Source: Phorcysia thermohydrogeniphila
Lineage (GTDB): Bacteria > Aquificota > Aquificia > Desulfurobacteriales > Desulfurobacteriaceae
Length of the DNA stretch: 64,000 nt
Assembly: GCF_004339575.1 (NCBI RefSeq)
Contig: NZ_SMFV01000005.1
Coordinates: 1 to 64,000 of the forward strand
Direction: 5' to 3'
Within the stretch, counting starts at the first letter, position 1. Each line of letters starts with the position of its first letter. Positions 16,964-25,452 of this stretch are shown here, one piece after another. Made by a program: the position numbers and the translations under genes. Below the pieces are notes generated by a model that saw nothing but the letters and a program-made list of their open reading frames with translations, was not told the origin of the DNA and made no database searches.

Positions 16964-17747
16964 GGTATTCGTGTTCTCGGTTTCTCCTTTAGAGAAGGAG
17001 CTTTTGGAAGAGGAGCTCTTCTCTCTTGGCTGTCTTGGGATAGAGGAGATTAGTGAAAAGGAGTTTAAGGCCTACTTCCCAGACGAGGTTTCCTTACCGA
17101 AGGAGATAGAAGAGAAAGCCGTAAATAGTTACATCCTTGAGGATAGGAACTGGAATGAAGAGTGGAAGAAGTACTTTAAGCCCGTAAAGGTGAGTGAGAG
17201 GATTTTTGTTGTTCCCTCTTGGATGAAGGATGAATTTCAGATTCCAGAAGGTGCAATTGTCATTTACATCTACCCGGGAAAGGCCTTTGGGACGGGAACT
17301 CACGAGACGACAAAGCTATCAATGAGGCTCATTGAGGAAGTTCTAAAGCCGGGCGATTCTTTCTTAGACGTTGGAATTGGAAGTGGAATTCTTTCAATCC
17401 TTGCTAAAAAGCTTGGAGCAACAAGGGTTGTAGGTTGCGATGTTGAGGATGTAAAGGAGGAAGTTGAGTTTAACAGCTCACTGAACGGGGTTTCCGGAAT
17501 AGAGGTAGTTCTTGGAAGCGTAGATAAAGTTGACGGGAATTTTGACGTTGTAGTCGCCAATATAGAGAAACACCTTCTTGAACCTCTTTTGCCTTTTATT
17601 AAGGAGAGAGCTCTCGGCTGGATTGTCCTTTCAGGAATTTTAAAGAGTCAGAGGGAAGATTTCCTTAACTTCTTGAAATCCTTAGGTCTAAAAGTAGTGA
17701 AAGAGCTGGAGGAAAGAGAATGGAAAGCATTCCTGTGCAGAAAGTAG
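16950..17747 (+). CDS. prmA: Ribosomal protein L11 methyltransferase
   Basis: 265 residues. A small N-terminal recognition domain is followed by the SAM-dependent fold: PGKAFGTGTHETTKLSMRLIE, SFLDVGIGSGILSILAKKLGA (SAM motif I), VVVANIEKHLLEPLLP and WIVLSGILKSQ. The GTGTHETT and VANI motifs are specific to PrmA. Shorter than E. coli PrmA (293). Overlaps both neighbours. Confidence 0.94.
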   Translation: MRKFRVFVFSVSPLEKELLEEELFSLGCLGIEEISEKEFKAYFPDEVSLPKEIEEKAVNSYILEDRNWNEEWKKYFKPVKVSERIFVVPSWMKDEFQIPEGAIVIYIYPGKAFGTGTHETTKLSMRLIEEVLKPGDSFLDVGIGSGILSILAKKLGATRVVGCDVEDVKEEVEFNSSLNGVSGIEVVLGSVDKVDGNFDVVVANIEKHLLEPLLPFIKERALGWIVLSGILKSQREDFLNFLKSLGLKVVKELEEREWKAFLCRK

Positions 17748-18574
17748 ACCTTCACACCCATTCCACCGCCTCAGATGGCTCTTTTTCTCCGTCTAAGATA
17801 GTTGAAGAGGCAAAAAAGAGAGGGATTTCTCTCCTATCCCTTACAGACCACGATACGACTAACGGAATCTCTGAGGCAATAAGTAAGGGAAAAGAGCTCG
17901 GCGTTAACGTTATTCCGGGAATAGAGGTAACTGCCGATACTTCCTTTTTGGGTAAAGGAAAAAAGAGGAAAGAGTTTCACATCCTTGGTTACTACTTTGA
18001 CCCGGAAGCTAAGGCCATAAAAGAGCTCACGGAGTTTTTCCATAAATCGCGGGTAAAGCGAAATGAGGAGCTCCTTTCCCGCCTTGAGGAGCTCGGCTAC
18101 GATATCTCTTACTCTGAAATGGTCAAAAGGTACGGAACAAACTTTGGAAAGCCAAACATAGCAAAGGTCTTAATTGAAAAGGGCTACTTTAAGGAGAGGG
18201 AAGAGGCGATAGACTTCCTTTCCTCTCTAAGGGTCAGGCGGGAAAAGATGGACTATAGGGAAATTACAAGGCTCATAAAAGAGGCCGGCGGAATAGCCGT
18301 GATAGCTCACCCTGTAACCCTCGGACTTTCTTATAAGGAGCTTTTCTGCTTTTTAAAGAAGGCAAAAGAGGAGGGTATCTCGGGTATTGAAGTTTACCAC
18401 TACAAGCACAGGCCGGAGGACGTTGTTGTATTTAAAGAGATGAGCGAGGAGCTGAAACTTGTCTACACCGGAGGTTCAGACTTTCACGGCGAAAACAAAC
18501 CCTGCATAGAGCTCGGCTTTTTAAATATAACGGTTGAAGATATTAACTTTCCTGTTCCTTCCCTGACTTCTTAA
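17720..18574 (+). CDS. PHP-domain phosphoesterase (YciV/RNase AM-like)
   Basis: 284 residues. Metal-binding PHP motifs are complete: VDLHTHSTASDG, LTDHDTTNG, GIEVTAD, IAVIAHPVTLG, GIEVYHYKH and GGSDFHGENKP. This is the stand-alone PHP family related to E. coli RNase AM (YciV), which acts on nucleoside 3',5'-bisphosphates or 5'-RNA ends; exact substrate here is inferred. It starts 28 bases inside prmA and is the last gene of the alr operon. Converges on the GNAT gene. Confidence 0.85.
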   Translation: MESIPVQKVDLHTHSTASDGSFSPSKIVEEAKKRGISLLSLTDHDTTNGISEAISKGKELGVNVIPGIEVTADTSFLGKGKKRKEFHILGYYFDPEAKAIKELTEFFHKSRVKRNEELLSRLEELGYDISYSEMVKRYGTNFGKPNIAKVLIEKGYFKEREEAIDFLSSLRVRREKMDYREITRLIKEAGGIAVIAHPVTLGLSYKELFCFLKKAKEEGISGIEVYHYKHRPEDVVVFKEMSEELKLVYTGGSDFHGENKPCIELGFLNITVEDINFPVPSLTS

Positions 18575-18589
18575 TAGGGGAAGGTCTTT

Positions 18590-19210
18590 CTATGGGAGCT
18601 TTCTGTATAGCCGTAGGAACTCTTTTCCTTTGTGCTGATATTTATAGAGTTCCTTGAATCCAAGCTCTCTGTACAGAGAGAGCAACTTTTTCGATTTTTC
18701 CGGCTCTGCAATGTCCAGAATTACTATCTTACCACCTACAATTTTTGAGGCTTCTTCTATTTTTGCTAAAGCTACTTTAACTAAATAACCTTTTAATTTT
18801 TCTACTTGGGGGATTTTTCCTACTTGTCCTATTAAATATACAGCTATTTGCTTGTTTTGTTCACCTAGGGGAAAGCCTTTAAGTAAGTCATTAAGGACTT
18901 CCTCCAATTTTTCTTTTGAGACTAAGGATTCTATAGCTCTTAGGATTTTTTCATCCAAGTGAATGGCCTTTAATGCAATTGTAAAGTATGCCAGAACCTT
19001 TGGTTTTTCCTCCAGTTTACCCAGCCAAATGTATGTCCTAGCTAAGCCTGTTTTTTCAAATTTCACTGCGTTTTGGTAGAGGAATCTTTCAACATCTTCA
19101 TTGGAAGGACAGGTGAAGGTTTTGAGTAACTTCTTGAGTTGGTTTTTGGAAGGAATAGTATTCATTAGCTCAGAGAGGGAAACTAAGCGGGCAGATGAGA
19201 GGGGAATCAT
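18590..19210 (-). CDS. GNAT-fold acetyltransferase, toxin-like (type II TA candidate)
   Basis: 206 residues. EKTGLARTYIWL, KVLAYFTIALKAI, IAVYLIGQVGKI, ALAKIEEASKIVGGKIVILDI and LLSLYRELGFKEL trace the GNAT beta strands; QVGKI corresponds to the acetyl-CoA loop, and YRELGFKEL is the usual last helix/strand. The early FTCPSNEDVERFLYQNA motif is the pattern of a thermophile/Firmicute family paired with small upstream proteins. The start overlaps the upstream 63-residue ORF by four bases (ATGA), the classic antitoxin-toxin coupling. Function as tRNA- or protein-acetylating toxin is inference. Confidence 0.6.
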   Translation of the reverse strand: MIPLSSARLVSLSELMNTIPSKNQLKKLLKTFTCPSNEDVERFLYQNAVKFEKTGLARTYIWLGKLEEKPKVLAYFTIALKAIHLDEKILRAIESLVSKEKLEEVLNDLLKGFPLGEQNKQIAVYLIGQVGKIPQVEKLKGYLVKVALAKIEEASKIVGGKIVILDIAEPEKSKKLLSLYRELGFKELYKYQHKGKEFLRLYRKLP

Positions 19211-19398
19211 AGCCCTTTAAGGAATTTGTCTATGTTGTTAAGGAGTTCTTTTCCGGCTTTTTCTTGACTTTCAAGCAATTCCTTTTCTTCTGGAGTAAGT
19301 GGGACAGGTTCTCCCGGTTCTTTAAGGACTTTTAAAATCTTCAAAGCCGTTGCTTCATCTTTTATCTCAAAGCCTGCAAAGAAGCTGATTGTTGCCAC
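19207..19398 (-). CDS. Small antitoxin-like protein paired with GNAT gene
   Basis: 63 residues, GTG start at 19398 with AAAGGGG upstream. The N-terminus ATISFFAGFEIKDEATALKILKVL looks like a short strand plus helix; the rest is strongly acidic and helical (LTPEEKELLESQEKAGKELL). No DNA-binding motif is recognisable. Its place upstream of, and 4-base overlap with, the acetyltransferase suggest the antitoxin of a type II pair; TATATAAT lies about 35 bases upstream on the same strand. Not matched to a named family. Confidence 0.5.
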   Translation of the reverse strand: MATISFFAGFEIKDEATALKILKVLKEPGEPVPLTPEEKELLESQEKAGKELLNNIDKFLKGL

Positions 19399-19439
19399 CG
19401 TTTACCCCTTTGAACAGGTTTAGGTTTATTATATATCCA

Positions 19440-19529
19440 CCTGCATAGCGCAGGCAACTGCATAGTGTGAGGGTGTTTTCCCGTATCCCACGGGGTTGGA
19501 GTTCGTATACAGTACACGGCATAAGCCGT
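19440..19529. other. Non-coding stretch with short hairpins next to the TnpB relic
   Basis: The 354 bases between 19399 and 19752 contain no intact gene. Two short stems are visible: CCTGC-ATAGC-GCAGG (19440-19454) and ACGGC-ATAA-GCCGT (19516-19529). Stem-loops of this size occur at the ends of IS200/IS605 elements, and a TnpB-like tail follows at 19589. I cannot place element ends or a target site. Confidence 0.3.
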
Positions 19530-19588
19530 TGTGTAGTATAATCAGAATTAGCGATGACCAAACCTATGGTCTTTGAACAAATGAATAA

Positions 19589-19768
19589 ACCGAGTATGAT
19601 ACCAATAAATGGTTCATCTACCTTATGGTAGATGCAGGGAGGGGACTGGTAGTGGTGTCGCTCACCTTACGAGCGGTAGGGCTGGAACAACCAAAACTTA
19701 CGCCCGTGGAGAGTGCGGTTATACTTGTTGAGGAAGATATTGGGAGGAGGATATGCGGTTTTTCTTAG
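19589..19768 (+). pseudogene. Relic of TnpB (IS200/IS605 OrfB) C-terminus
   Basis: An open frame without a proper start ends at TAG 19766-19768. It encodes DAGRGLVVVSLTLRAVG, then LEQPKLTPVES, the kind of 'AGRGL...G(L)EQPK.TPVE' tail found after the last RuvC/Zn region of TnpB proteins in thermophiles and archaea. Nothing upstream encodes the catalytic DED residues or CxxC pairs, so only the last ~60 residues remain. In intact elements this DNA also encodes the omega/re-RNA scaffold. It overlaps the start of the next gene by 16 bases. The call rests on memory of the family tail, not on an alignment. Confidence 0.45.
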
Positions 19769-20199
19769 TACTCATGCTTTTACTACTTCAGTCTTTAGCT
19801 TTCGCAGCAGACGAAGAGTGGTACGGCTTTTTCACCATAGACGATTTGCCTCAGTCTTTTTCCATATCTCAAAGTTGTTTCATAACCCGACTGGGAGGAA
19901 TGGTTGCTACCACAATCACTTTTAGATATCCTGAACTTAATGCTCCTTTAGACAACTGCAAGGAGTGCTATCTTAACTCTTTTGATGAAGTAATAGAGGA
20001 TTGTCTAAACAGGTTAAAGAAAATAGCTTTGTCTGGTGGATTCAATGCTGTTTTTGGTGTAAGGGTACATGTCGTCTCCCACTTGGATACATTTCAAGGG
20101 GCTGTAGTCAATGGAAAACTTGGCTACGGCTACGGTTACGTCAGAGTTGAGGGAACACCGGTAACAATCCGGTGCGTTCCTGCGAAAACGGGCAAGTAG
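19753..20199 (+). CDS. Exported YbjQ-like (DUF74) domain protein
   Basis: 148 residues. A signal peptide MRFFLVLMLLLLQSLAFA precedes ADEEWY. The second half reads CLNRLKKIALSGGFNAVFGVRV...GYGYGYVRVEGTPVTIRC, which follows the YbjQ/UPF0145 pattern (a helix ending 'GaNAVvGvr', then 'yGTaV'), normally a cytosolic pentameric fold. Five cysteines after the signal may form disulfides. GGAGGAGG precedes ATG 19753. Function unknown; sits in the small accessory patch after the TnpB relic. Confidence 0.55.
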   Translation: MRFFLVLMLLLLQSLAFAADEEWYGFFTIDDLPQSFSISQSCFITRLGGMVATTITFRYPELNAPLDNCKECYLNSFDEVIEDCLNRLKKIALSGGFNAVFGVRVHVVSHLDTFQGAVVNGKLGYGYGYVRVEGTPVTIRCVPAKTGK

Positions 20200-20214
20200 T
20201 AGCAGTGGGGTAAA

Positions 20215-20361
20215 CTATAAGCGAAACGTGATAGGGCGGGTTGAGTAAATACCGGAAAAACAAGAATACCCAATCCTGTCCTTTTCGTCAATTGCTGTGA
20301 GCGCTTCAAAGGAGTCCTGTCCCAACTCTTTGAGTTTCTCTGGCTCTGAGAAGGTTCTATT
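20215..20361 (-). other. Short start-less open frame, possible gene fragment
   Basis: The 238-base gap between the YbjQ-like gene and 20438 holds, on the minus strand, an open stretch with protein-like composition (EKLKELGQDSFEALTAIDEKDR, then STRPITFRL and stop at 20215). It has no start codon or ribosome site. It may be the eroded 3' end of a lost gene, or chance. The family is not recognised. Confidence 0.2.
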
Positions 20362-20437
20362 TTAGCTTAGTAATTTTAATGTTTTTTCTTTGGAGGGAGC
20401 TTGTTATAATACTCCTGCCTTCATAGGGAGAGGATTG

Positions 20438-21022
20438 ATGGAGCTCCTTGTAACGGGAAGTCTAAGCGGGAACGTTGATAGGTTAAAAGGTCTTATAGAC
20501 GTTTCAAGGCCGGAGCTCGTTTTTGTTTTGGGGCCTATCGGAGTAGATAAGCCTTTAAGGCTTGGGGTAAAGTGGTTTTTTGTTAGGGGGCTTACAGATA
20601 GACTTGACGTTTTGGCAAAGAGCGACGGGGTTGACCTTCTTTCTCGCGTTTTTCGCTATAAAAGCGGACTTAGCTTCTCCGGCATAAGCGGTATTTACCA
20701 CCCTACGACGATACGCTTCACCCGCGAGGAGTGGATAAAGGCAAGAGGTAAGATAGACAGGAAGAAGAACAACTACCTCTTTAGAGAGGATATAGAGGGA
20801 CTTTTAGTCCTCTTTAGGAATTCTGGTTTAGAAAGGCTTGACATCCTTCTCCTTTCGGATTCTCCTGAAAAGCCGGTCTTTAAGGAGGTTTTAGAGGTTA
20901 CCCGTCCAAGGTACGTTTTCTTCCCGTCAAGAGGGTACGTTAAGGAGAAAGAGGGGGATACAACTTTCATAGGCCTTGAGGAAGTTTCCTCTACGAAGGG
21001 CAAGTATATAATTCGTCTATAG
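20438..21022 (+). CDS. Calcineurin-like phosphoesterase homologue lacking metal ligands
   Basis: 194 residues from ATG 20438 (GGGAGAGGA upstream). The fold signature of Icc/YfcE-type metallophosphoesterases is easy to follow, but each metal motif is altered: GDxHGN is GSLSGN (Ser8, Ser10), LGD is LGP (Pro33), GNHD is GLTD (Leu52, Thr53), and the terminal GHxH is absent (FFPSRGY). SFSGISGIYHPTT matches the 'isGisGi' strand. It should therefore be a binding or scaffold protein rather than a hydrolase, as in the CWF19L1-type domain. TATAAT at 20405-20410 may be its promoter. It stands alone before gltB. Confidence 0.65.
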   Translation: MELLVTGSLSGNVDRLKGLIDVSRPELVFVLGPIGVDKPLRLGVKWFFVRGLTDRLDVLAKSDGVDLLSRVFRYKSGLSFSGISGIYHPTTIRFTREEWIKARGKIDRKKNNYLFREDIEGLLVLFRNSGLERLDILLLSDSPEKPVFKEVLEVTRPRYVFFPSRGYVKEKEGDTTFIGLEEVSSTKGKYIIRL

Positions 21023-21071
21023 TCCTGTTAAAATTGACTCTCATTAAACCCGGCTTTCTAAAGGAGTGGCA

Positions 21072-24000
21072 ATGGAGTTTAAGGATTCTTGCGGAGTAGG
21101 TTTTATTGCAAATGTAAAGGGAGAGAGCTCCTTTGATGTAATAGAAAAGGCTCTTAAAGCTGTCTCAAACCTTACTCACAGGGGAGCTACCTTATCAGAC
21201 GGAAGGACGGGAGACGGCTCTGGAATACTCTTTCAGATTCCTCACGAGTTTTTCTTAAGAGAGGCCAAGAAAATAAGAGGCGACTTTGAGGCAGAAAAGG
21301 TAGTTGTTGGAACCTTCTTTTTAAAAGGAGATGTTGACAGAGCTCTCAAAGCAGTTGAAAAAGAGTGTAAAGGTTTATTTGGCGACTGCGTTCTAAGGGA
21401 AGTTCCGATAAATAGGAATGAGTGTGGTGAAATTGCAAGGAGAGCTCTCCCTGAAATCTATCAGGTTATAGCGCCTGCTACTGCCTCTACGTCGGAAGTT
21501 TACCTTTTAAGAAGGAGACTTGAGAAAAAGCTAAAGGAGCTATCCCCTAAAAACTACGTAGTTTCTCTTTCAGATAGCCTTGTCGTTTATAAAGGTATGC
21601 TCCTTGCTCCAGACCTTAAAAAGTTCTACTTAGACCTTCAGGAAGAGGGCTTAAAGAGCTCCTTTGCCCTCTTTCACCAGAGGTATTCAACCAATACCAA
21701 CCCGAAGTGGTCTTTAGCCCAGCCCTTAAGGCTCATAGCCCACAACGGAGAGATAAACACTGTAACGGCCAACAGGAACTTTATAAGGGTTCTTGAACCA
21801 ATTTTAGAATCCCCCGTTTTCGGTGAAAGGATAAAGGAGCTCCTTCCTTTAGTTGAGCACGACGAGAGCGACTCTGCTTCCCTTGATAGGGTCTTTGAGC
21901 TTATGGTCGTTGCCGGCATAGACCCGGTGGTTGCGATTAACATTCTGATACCTCCGGCGTGGGAGCTCTTTGACGGAGTTTCAGAGGAAGTTAGGGCGTT
22001 TTTCCAATACGCGGGCTTTTTAATGAAGCCTTGGGACGGTCCGGCGGCTGTTGTCTTCACCGACGGAAAAGTTGTTGGTGGAAAGCTTGATAGGAACGGT
22101 TTAAGGCCTGCAAGGTACATCGTTACAGAGTCAGGCGAGGTTATCTTTGGCTCTGAAGTTGGAATGACAGATGTCTCCTTTGAAGAGGTAGTAGAGTCCG
22201 GAAGGTTGATGCCGGGAGAGACCCTTCTTGTTGACCCTCAAGAGGAGAGAATAGAGAGGGGTAAAGAAATCCTTGAGAGAATAGCTTCGGAGTTTAGCTT
22301 AGAGAGGGAGGTAAGGAGGAAGCTCTATAGACTTAAAAAGCTCAGGAAAGTAGAGCCTGAGCCTTCTGAGGATTTAAACAGGGAGCTCGTAAAGTTCTGC
22401 TACTCTAAGGAGGAGCTTGAGGAAGTCGTTGAGTACATGGCTGAAATGGGTAAAGAGCCTGTCTTTTCAATGGGAGACGATACTCCCATACCTAACCTCC
22501 TTGACAGGCCTTACCTCCTCTTTAGGCACTTTAGACAAAGGTTTGCTCAGGTTACAAACCCTCCCATTGACCCGATAAGGGAAAAGGCTGTAATGTCATT
22601 AAAGATTCGCCTCGGGGCGAAGGTAAACTTCCTTGAACTTTCAAAGGAGCTCCCCCGAAGGATAGAGATAGATTCACCCCTGCTGACTCCTTCCGAGCTT
22701 GAAGAGATAAGAAATGCGGGCTTTTTAAAGGTAAAGACCTTTCCTATGGAGTTTAAAAACTCCCTGCGGGAAGGGATTGATGAGCTCTTTTCAAAGGTTG
22801 AAAAGGCTGTAAAGGAAGATGGAGTAGAGATAGTTATCCTTACAGATAGGGGAGTGGAACTCCCCATACCTTCCTTATTGGCCGTCTCGGGACTCTGCGC
22901 CTACCTTGAGAGGAAGGGTCTTCTCAACAGGGTCTCAATTATCGTAGAGACCGGAGAGGCAAGGGATACCCACCAGATAGCTGCCCTCATAGCCTTTGGA
23001 GCTTCTGCGGTTCATCCCTACTTGGTCTTTGAGTACCTCAAGGCGAAAGAGCTTGAGCTCAACATGCCTTATGCTGAACTTGAGTCAAACTATAAGAAGG
23101 CTGTAAATACAGGTCTTTTAAAGATAATGTCCAAAATGGGAATTTCCGTTCTCTCTTCATACCACCGTTCCCACCTCTTTGACATTATTGGCATCTCAAA
23201 AGAGGTCGTTGATGAGTTCATCCCAAATACCTTCTCTCCTATTGGTGGAGTTACCCTTGAGGATATAGAGAGGATTGTTAGGGAAAGGGTTAAGAAGGCA
23301 AAAGAGACGGATAAAGTAGAGTACTCGGGAGAGCTCCGTTTTCGTCCCGGTGGAATTCACCACGCTTGGAGTCCAGAGGTTGTAAGAGGAATCTTTAAGG
23401 CGGCAAGGAACGGAAAGTACGAGGACTTCAAGAAGGTAGTAGAGGCTACGAGGAAGAGGCCGACCTACTTGAGGGATTTACTAAGGATAAAGTCTGACAG
23501 GAAACCCATACCCCTTGAGGAAGTTGAGCCGGTTGAGTCTATTGTTAAAAGGCTGATGGTTCCGGGAATGTCAATAGGAGCTCTCTCAAAAATTGCCCAC
23601 GAAGTAATCGCTGAGGCTATGAACATCTTGGGGGCAAAGAGTTGCTCCGGTGAGGGTGGAGAAGACCCAGAAAGGTACGGAACGGTTAAAAATAGCAAGA
23701 TAAAGCAGGTAGCCTCCGGAAGGTTCGGCGTTACGCCCCTTTACCTTGCCTCTGCTGAGGAGATTGAGATTAAGATAGCTCAGGGAGCAAAGCCGGGAGA
23801 GGGTGGACACCTTCCCGGCCACAAGGTAACTCCGTACATTGCCTCTTTAAGGTTTTCCGTTCCGGGAGTTGCACTGATTTCTCCACCTCCCCACCACGAC
23901 ATCTACTCAATTGAGGACTTAGCCCAGCTCATATACGACCTTAAGCTTGCAAACCCAAAGGCGCGTATTGCCGTAAAGCTTGTGGCAGAAAGTGGCGTTG

Positions 24001-25403
24001 GAACTGTTGCCTGCGGTGTTGCAAAGGCAAAGGCAGATATCGTTCAGGTGAGCGGTTCAGATGGAGGAACTGGAGCTTCTCCCCTTTCGTCAATAAAGGG
24101 GGCAGGACTCCCTTGGGAGATAGGCCTTGCAGAAACCCACAGGGAGCTCCTTGAAAACGGCTTAAGGGACAGAGTGGTTCTGAGGGTGGACGGCGGTTTT
24201 AAGACCGGAAGGGACGTTGTTATTGCTGCTCTTATGGGAGCTGAGGAGTTTGGCTTTGGAACGGCCGCTATGATTGCAGAAGGTTGCGTTATGGATAGGG
24301 AGTGCCACACAAACCGCTGTCCCGTAGGAATAGCGACTCAGGACGAAAAGAGGATAAAGAGGTTTAGGGGAGCTGTTGAGTCGGTTGTCAACTACTTCAA
24401 GCTCGTTGCTGAGGACGTTCGCCACATCTTGGCTGAAATGGGCTACAGGAGCCTTGACGAGATAATCGGAAGGTACGACCTCCTTGAGGAAGACACAGAA
24501 CTAAAAGAGAAGTTCCCCTTTGCCAAGAACCTTGACCTTTCCTACATACTCAAGAATCCTGTTGCTCATTTAGATAGAGAGGATTACCCCTATACGCCGG
24601 TAGAGTCTCCTCTAAACGATAAGATTTTGGAGGACGTCCTCCCTCACCTTGAAAAGGGAGAGAAGTTCTTTGCAGAGTACGAGATAAAGAACACCGACAG
24701 GAGCGTGGGAGTACCACTCTCCTACCACATAGTTAAACGTTTTGGTAGCGAGGGGCTTCCAAAGAACCTTATTCATCTAAGGTTTAAAGGTATAGCAGGA
24801 CAGAGCTTTGGAGCTTTCCTGCCACCCGGCGTAACCCTTGAGGTAGTTGGTGAGGCGAACGACTATGTAGGTAAAGGCTTAGGAGGAGGAACTATCGTCC
24901 TTCGCTTCCCTGAGGAGTTTAAAGGAGAGCCCCACGAGAACGTAATAGCCGGAAACACTCTCCTTTACGGAGCTACTGGAGGTTGCCTATTTGCGTCCGG
25001 TGTAGTTGGAGAGAGGTTTGCAGTAAGGAACAGTGGTGCTGTTGCCGTTGTTGAGGGGACAGGCCAGCACGCCTGTGAGTACATGGTAAGGGGAATCGTC
25101 GTTATCCTCGGTAAGGTTGGCGGAAACTTTGGAGCTGGAATGACTGGAGGAACGGCCTTTGTCCTTGATAGGGACATAGAGGAGAAGATAAACAGGGATT
25201 ACGTTGAAGTAAGGAAGCTTGACGCACAGGACTACGACGTTCTAAAGTCCCTCCTCTCAAAGCACTACAAGTTTACCCGTAGTAAAATGGCTGCACTGGT
25301 TCTTGAGAACAGGTTTTTACTTGAGTCTTTCAGGAAGGTAGTCCCGATAGGTGTTAGGGAGCTTGAGATGAAGCTCTCTGGAACGGATAGACTACCTGCT
25401 TGA
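21072..25403 (+). CDS. gltB: Glutamate synthase large subunit (GOGAT)
   Basis: 1443 residues, full length. The N-terminal Ntn glutaminase begins MEFKDSCGVGFIANV, with Cys7 as nucleophile after a very short propeptide; then THRGATLSDGRTGDGSG. The central and FMN domains include CSGEGGEDPERYG and GHKVTPYIASLR; the 3Fe-4S motif is CVMDRECHTNRCPVG near residue 1075; the C-terminal GXGXG beta-helix has GGxFxGGxG repeats (GGTIVLRFP, GATGGCLFASG, GNFGAGMTGG). It converts glutamine plus 2-oxoglutarate to two glutamates. No gltD follows. ATG 21072 is taken over GTG 21066, which overlaps AAGGAG. Confidence 0.97.
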   Translation: MEFKDSCGVGFIANVKGESSFDVIEKALKAVSNLTHRGATLSDGRTGDGSGILFQIPHEFFLREAKKIRGDFEAEKVVVGTFFLKGDVDRALKAVEKECKGLFGDCVLREVPINRNECGEIARRALPEIYQVIAPATASTSEVYLLRRRLEKKLKELSPKNYVVSLSDSLVVYKGMLLAPDLKKFYLDLQEEGLKSSFALFHQRYSTNTNPKWSLAQPLRLIAHNGEINTVTANRNFIRVLEPILESPVFGERIKELLPLVEHDESDSASLDRVFELMVVAGIDPVVAINILIPPAWELFDGVSEEVRAFFQYAGFLMKPWDGPAAVVFTDGKVVGGKLDRNGLRPARYIVTESGEVIFGSEVGMTDVSFEEVVESGRLMPGETLLVDPQEERIERGKEILERIASEFSLEREVRRKLYRLKKLRKVEPEPSEDLNRELVKFCYSKEELEEVVEYMAEMGKEPVFSMGDDTPIPNLLDRPYLLFRHFRQRFAQVTNPPIDPIREKAVMSLKIRLGAKVNFLELSKELPRRIEIDSPLLTPSELEEIRNAGFLKVKTFPMEFKNSLREGIDELFSKVEKAVKEDGVEIVILTDRGVELPIPSLLAVSGLCAYLERKGLLNRVSIIVETGEARDTHQIAALIAFGASAVHPYLVFEYLKAKELELNMPYAELESNYKKAVNTGLLKIMSKMGISVLSSYHRSHLFDIIGISKEVVDEFIPNTFSPIGGVTLEDIERIVRERVKKAKETDKVEYSGELRFRPGGIHHAWSPEVVRGIFKAARNGKYEDFKKVVEATRKRPTYLRDLLRIKSDRKPIPLEEVEPVESIVKRLMVPGMSIGALSKIAHEVIAEAMNILGAKSCSGEGGEDPERYGTVKNSKIKQVASGRFGVTPLYLASAEEIEIKIAQGAKPGEGGHLPGHKVTPYIASLRFSVPGVALISPPPHHDIYSIEDLAQLIYDLKLANPKARIAVKLVAESGVGTVACGVAKAKADIVQVSGSDGGTGASPLSSIKGAGLPWEIGLAETHRELLENGLRDRVVLRVDGGFKTGRDVVIAALMGAEEFGFGTAAMIAEGCVMDRECHTNRCPVGIATQDEKRIKRFRGAVESVVNYFKLVAEDVRHILAEMGYRSLDEIIGRYDLLEEDTELKEKFPFAKNLDLSYILKNPVAHLDREDYPYTPVESPLNDKILEDVLPHLEKGEKFFAEYEIKNTDRSVGVPLSYHIVKRFGSEGLPKNLIHLRFKGIAGQSFGAFLPPGVTLEVVGEANDYVGKGLGGGTIVLRFPEEFKGEPHENVIAGNTLLYGATGGCLFASGVVGERFAVRNSGAVAVVEGTGQHACEYMVRGIVVILGKVGGNFGAGMTGGTAFVLDRDIEEKINRDYVEVRKLDAQDYDVLKSLLSKHYKFTRSKMAALVLENRFLLESFRKVVPIGVRELEMKLSGTDRLPA

Positions 25404-25452
25404 GGAAGCTGAGCTATATTTTGGCCTGACAAACACGTAGGGAGGCGGTTTA

